Shown here: piece after piece, positions 63,459 through 64,000 of the stretch
How positions within the stretch are numbered: position 1 is the first letter of the stretch
Layout: each line of letters begins with the position of its first letter
NCBI GenBank assembly: GCA_017502085.1
Contig: JAFVVQ010000029.1
Location: 1-64,000 of the forward strand
Origin: Clostridia bacterium
GTDB taxonomy: Bacteria > Bacillota > Clostridia > Oscillospirales > Acutalibacteraceae
Direction: 5' to 3'
DNA: 64,000 nt
Program-made: the position numbers and the translations under genes
The notes under the pieces: generated by a model
Told to the model about the DNA's origin: nothing
The model's input: the letters and a program-made list of their open reading frames with translations, nothing else
Database searches by the model: none

Positions 63459-63524
63459 AACCCTTTGAGGGATAGCCGAAAAAGGAATGCGGTTCGCAGC
63501 CGTTTCCTCTCTCCTCAAAGGGTT
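63459..63524 (+). repeat. Perfect 12-base inverted repeat with inner hairpin
   Basis: AACCCTTTGAGG (63459-63470) is exactly repeated in inverted form as CCTCAAAGGGTT (63513-63524). Between them a smaller TGCG-GTT-CGCA hairpin can form. Only a short TTT follows, so it may be a weak terminator for the thioesterase transcript or another structured element. Nothing else is seen in this 226-base gap except the next promoter. Confidence 0.6.
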
Positions 63525-63585
63525 TCGTCCGTATAATGTCCTTTCAGGTCTCAGCCTGATATCCTGACAAATATAAAATTATTTA

Positions 63586-63614
63586 TTGAAACAGAAATGT
63601 GCTTGTGGTATACT
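63586..63614 (+). promoter_or_regulatory. Promoter of the alkyl-sulfatase-like gene
   Basis: TTGAAA (63586-63591), 17 bases, TATACT (63609-63614), 37 bases before the start codon. Confidence 0.65.
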
Positions 63615-63651
63615 GAATCTGTTAAAGCGATTATAAAAAGGAGTGGTTCTG

Positions 63652-64000
63652 ATGAAAAAAACTTTATCAATAGTTCTGGCAGTTGTGTTTTTGCTTTCGT
63701 TTTCCGCGTGTGGCAATAAGGACACCGATATGGTTGCGGAGTTGGGTCTGAATGCTGAAACAAAAGAGGCAACCGAATATACCGTCGAGGTTAATTCTGC
63801 CGTTTATTCCTCGCTTGATTTTAATGATAAAACGGAATATGAATTTGCAACAAAAGGGCTTATAGATGCACCTGAAGAGCTTGAACTCAAGGATGCTGAA
63901 GGAAATGTTATCTGGAGCCAGAAAGCATACAGCTTTGTTGATAATTATGAAAAATGTCCCGATACCGTAAACCCGAGCCTCTGGGAAAACACTAAAAACA
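63652..64000 (+). CDS. Alkyl/aryl-sulfatase-like lipoprotein, N-terminal fragment
   Basis: The first 116 codons are inside the window; the gene runs off the end. It starts with a lipoprotein signal (FLLSFSAC, Cys19). After a short spacer come YEFATKGLIDAPE, GNVIWSQKAYSFV and PDTVNPSLW, the N-terminal pattern of metallo-beta-lactamase-fold alkyl sulfatases (SdsA1/BDS1 type). Those enzymes cleave alkyl sulfate esters using two zinc ions; the metal motifs would lie beyond the window. AAGGAG is 8 bases upstream of the ATG. Confidence 0.75.
   Translation, partial: MKKTLSIVLAVVFLLSFSACGNKDTDMVAELGLNAETKEATEYTVEVNSAVYSSLDFNDKTEYEFATKGLIDAPEELELKDAEGNVIWSQKAYSFVDNYEKCPDTVNPSLWENTKN

Overview
The window reads as a chromosomal segment of an anaerobic, low-to-moderate GC Bacillota, most likely class Clostridia (Oscillospiraceae-like gut lineages fit best). 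The reasons are strong AGGAGG ribosome sites and TTGACA/TATAAT promoters, a T-box leader, coexisting F-type and V/A-type rotary ATPases, a CstA family protein, a phenylacetate-CoA ligase/ACT operon, a cytoplasmic sialidase, and a secreted nucleotidase ending in a Cys/His-rich tail that I recall from clostridial surface proteins. No rRNA, tRNA, CRISPR array or phage structural gene was seen.

Layout. 1-220: end of a GPH-type sugar symporter. 676-6229 (+): helicase, MoxR ATPase and metallopeptidase-like/VWA protein. 6357-17578 (-): eight-gene operon in the order VWA-like lipoprotein, 4-TM protein, tubulin-like protein, actin/Hsp70-like ATPase, membrane-spanning sensor-like protein, zinc-ribbon GTPase, unknown partner, small zinc-ribbon membrane protein. 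17844-21227 (+): macrodomain-HTH protein, CPBP protease, ADP-ribosylglycohydrolase, VWA protein. 21371-28355 (+): ceramidase-like secreted enzyme, Eis-like acetyltransferase, SbcD, SbcC. 28492-35291 (-): a 1914-residue STAND-like ATPase and a small partner with a HEPN-like motif, followed by an IS3-family remnant. 36040-42375: YgjV, TetR and a membrane protein, 5'-nucleotidase, CstA. 42452-48881 (-): F-type ATP synthase. 49050-50546 (+): sialidase. 50775-58006 (+): V/A-type ATPase. 58183-59937 (-): ACT protein and phenylacetate-CoA ligase behind a T-box. 60403-63425: sodium:solute symporter, divergent LysR regulator and PaaI thioesterase. 63652-64000: start of an alkyl-sulfatase-like lipoprotein.

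The most unusual part is 0.7-35.3 kb. The 11-kb minus-strand operon combines both cytoskeletal NTPase folds (tubulin-like and actin/Hsp70-like) with a P-loop GTPase, a VWA-like lipoprotein and membrane proteins that could link outside and inside. It converges on a helicase/MoxR/VWA trio, is followed by ADP-ribose-processing genes and VWA protein, and a few kilobases later by a giant STAND-like ATPase with a possible HEPN RNase-like partner. This mix resembles predicted NTP-dependent conflict (immunity) systems. That role is inference, and none of the genes has an obvious known defence assignment by motif alone.

The second striking feature is the F-type ATP synthase. Its alpha subunit carries about 230 extra N-terminal residues that look like a second b-type stalk helix followed by the delta subunit, and no separate delta gene exists. 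The operon is therefore a-c-b-[b'-delta-alpha]-gamma-beta-epsilon. The epsilon subunit lacks the usual C-terminal helical domain. A complete V/A-type operon (E, DUF2764, A, B, D, I, K) lies 2 kb away on the opposite strand, and its K subunit keeps most of the known sodium ligands.
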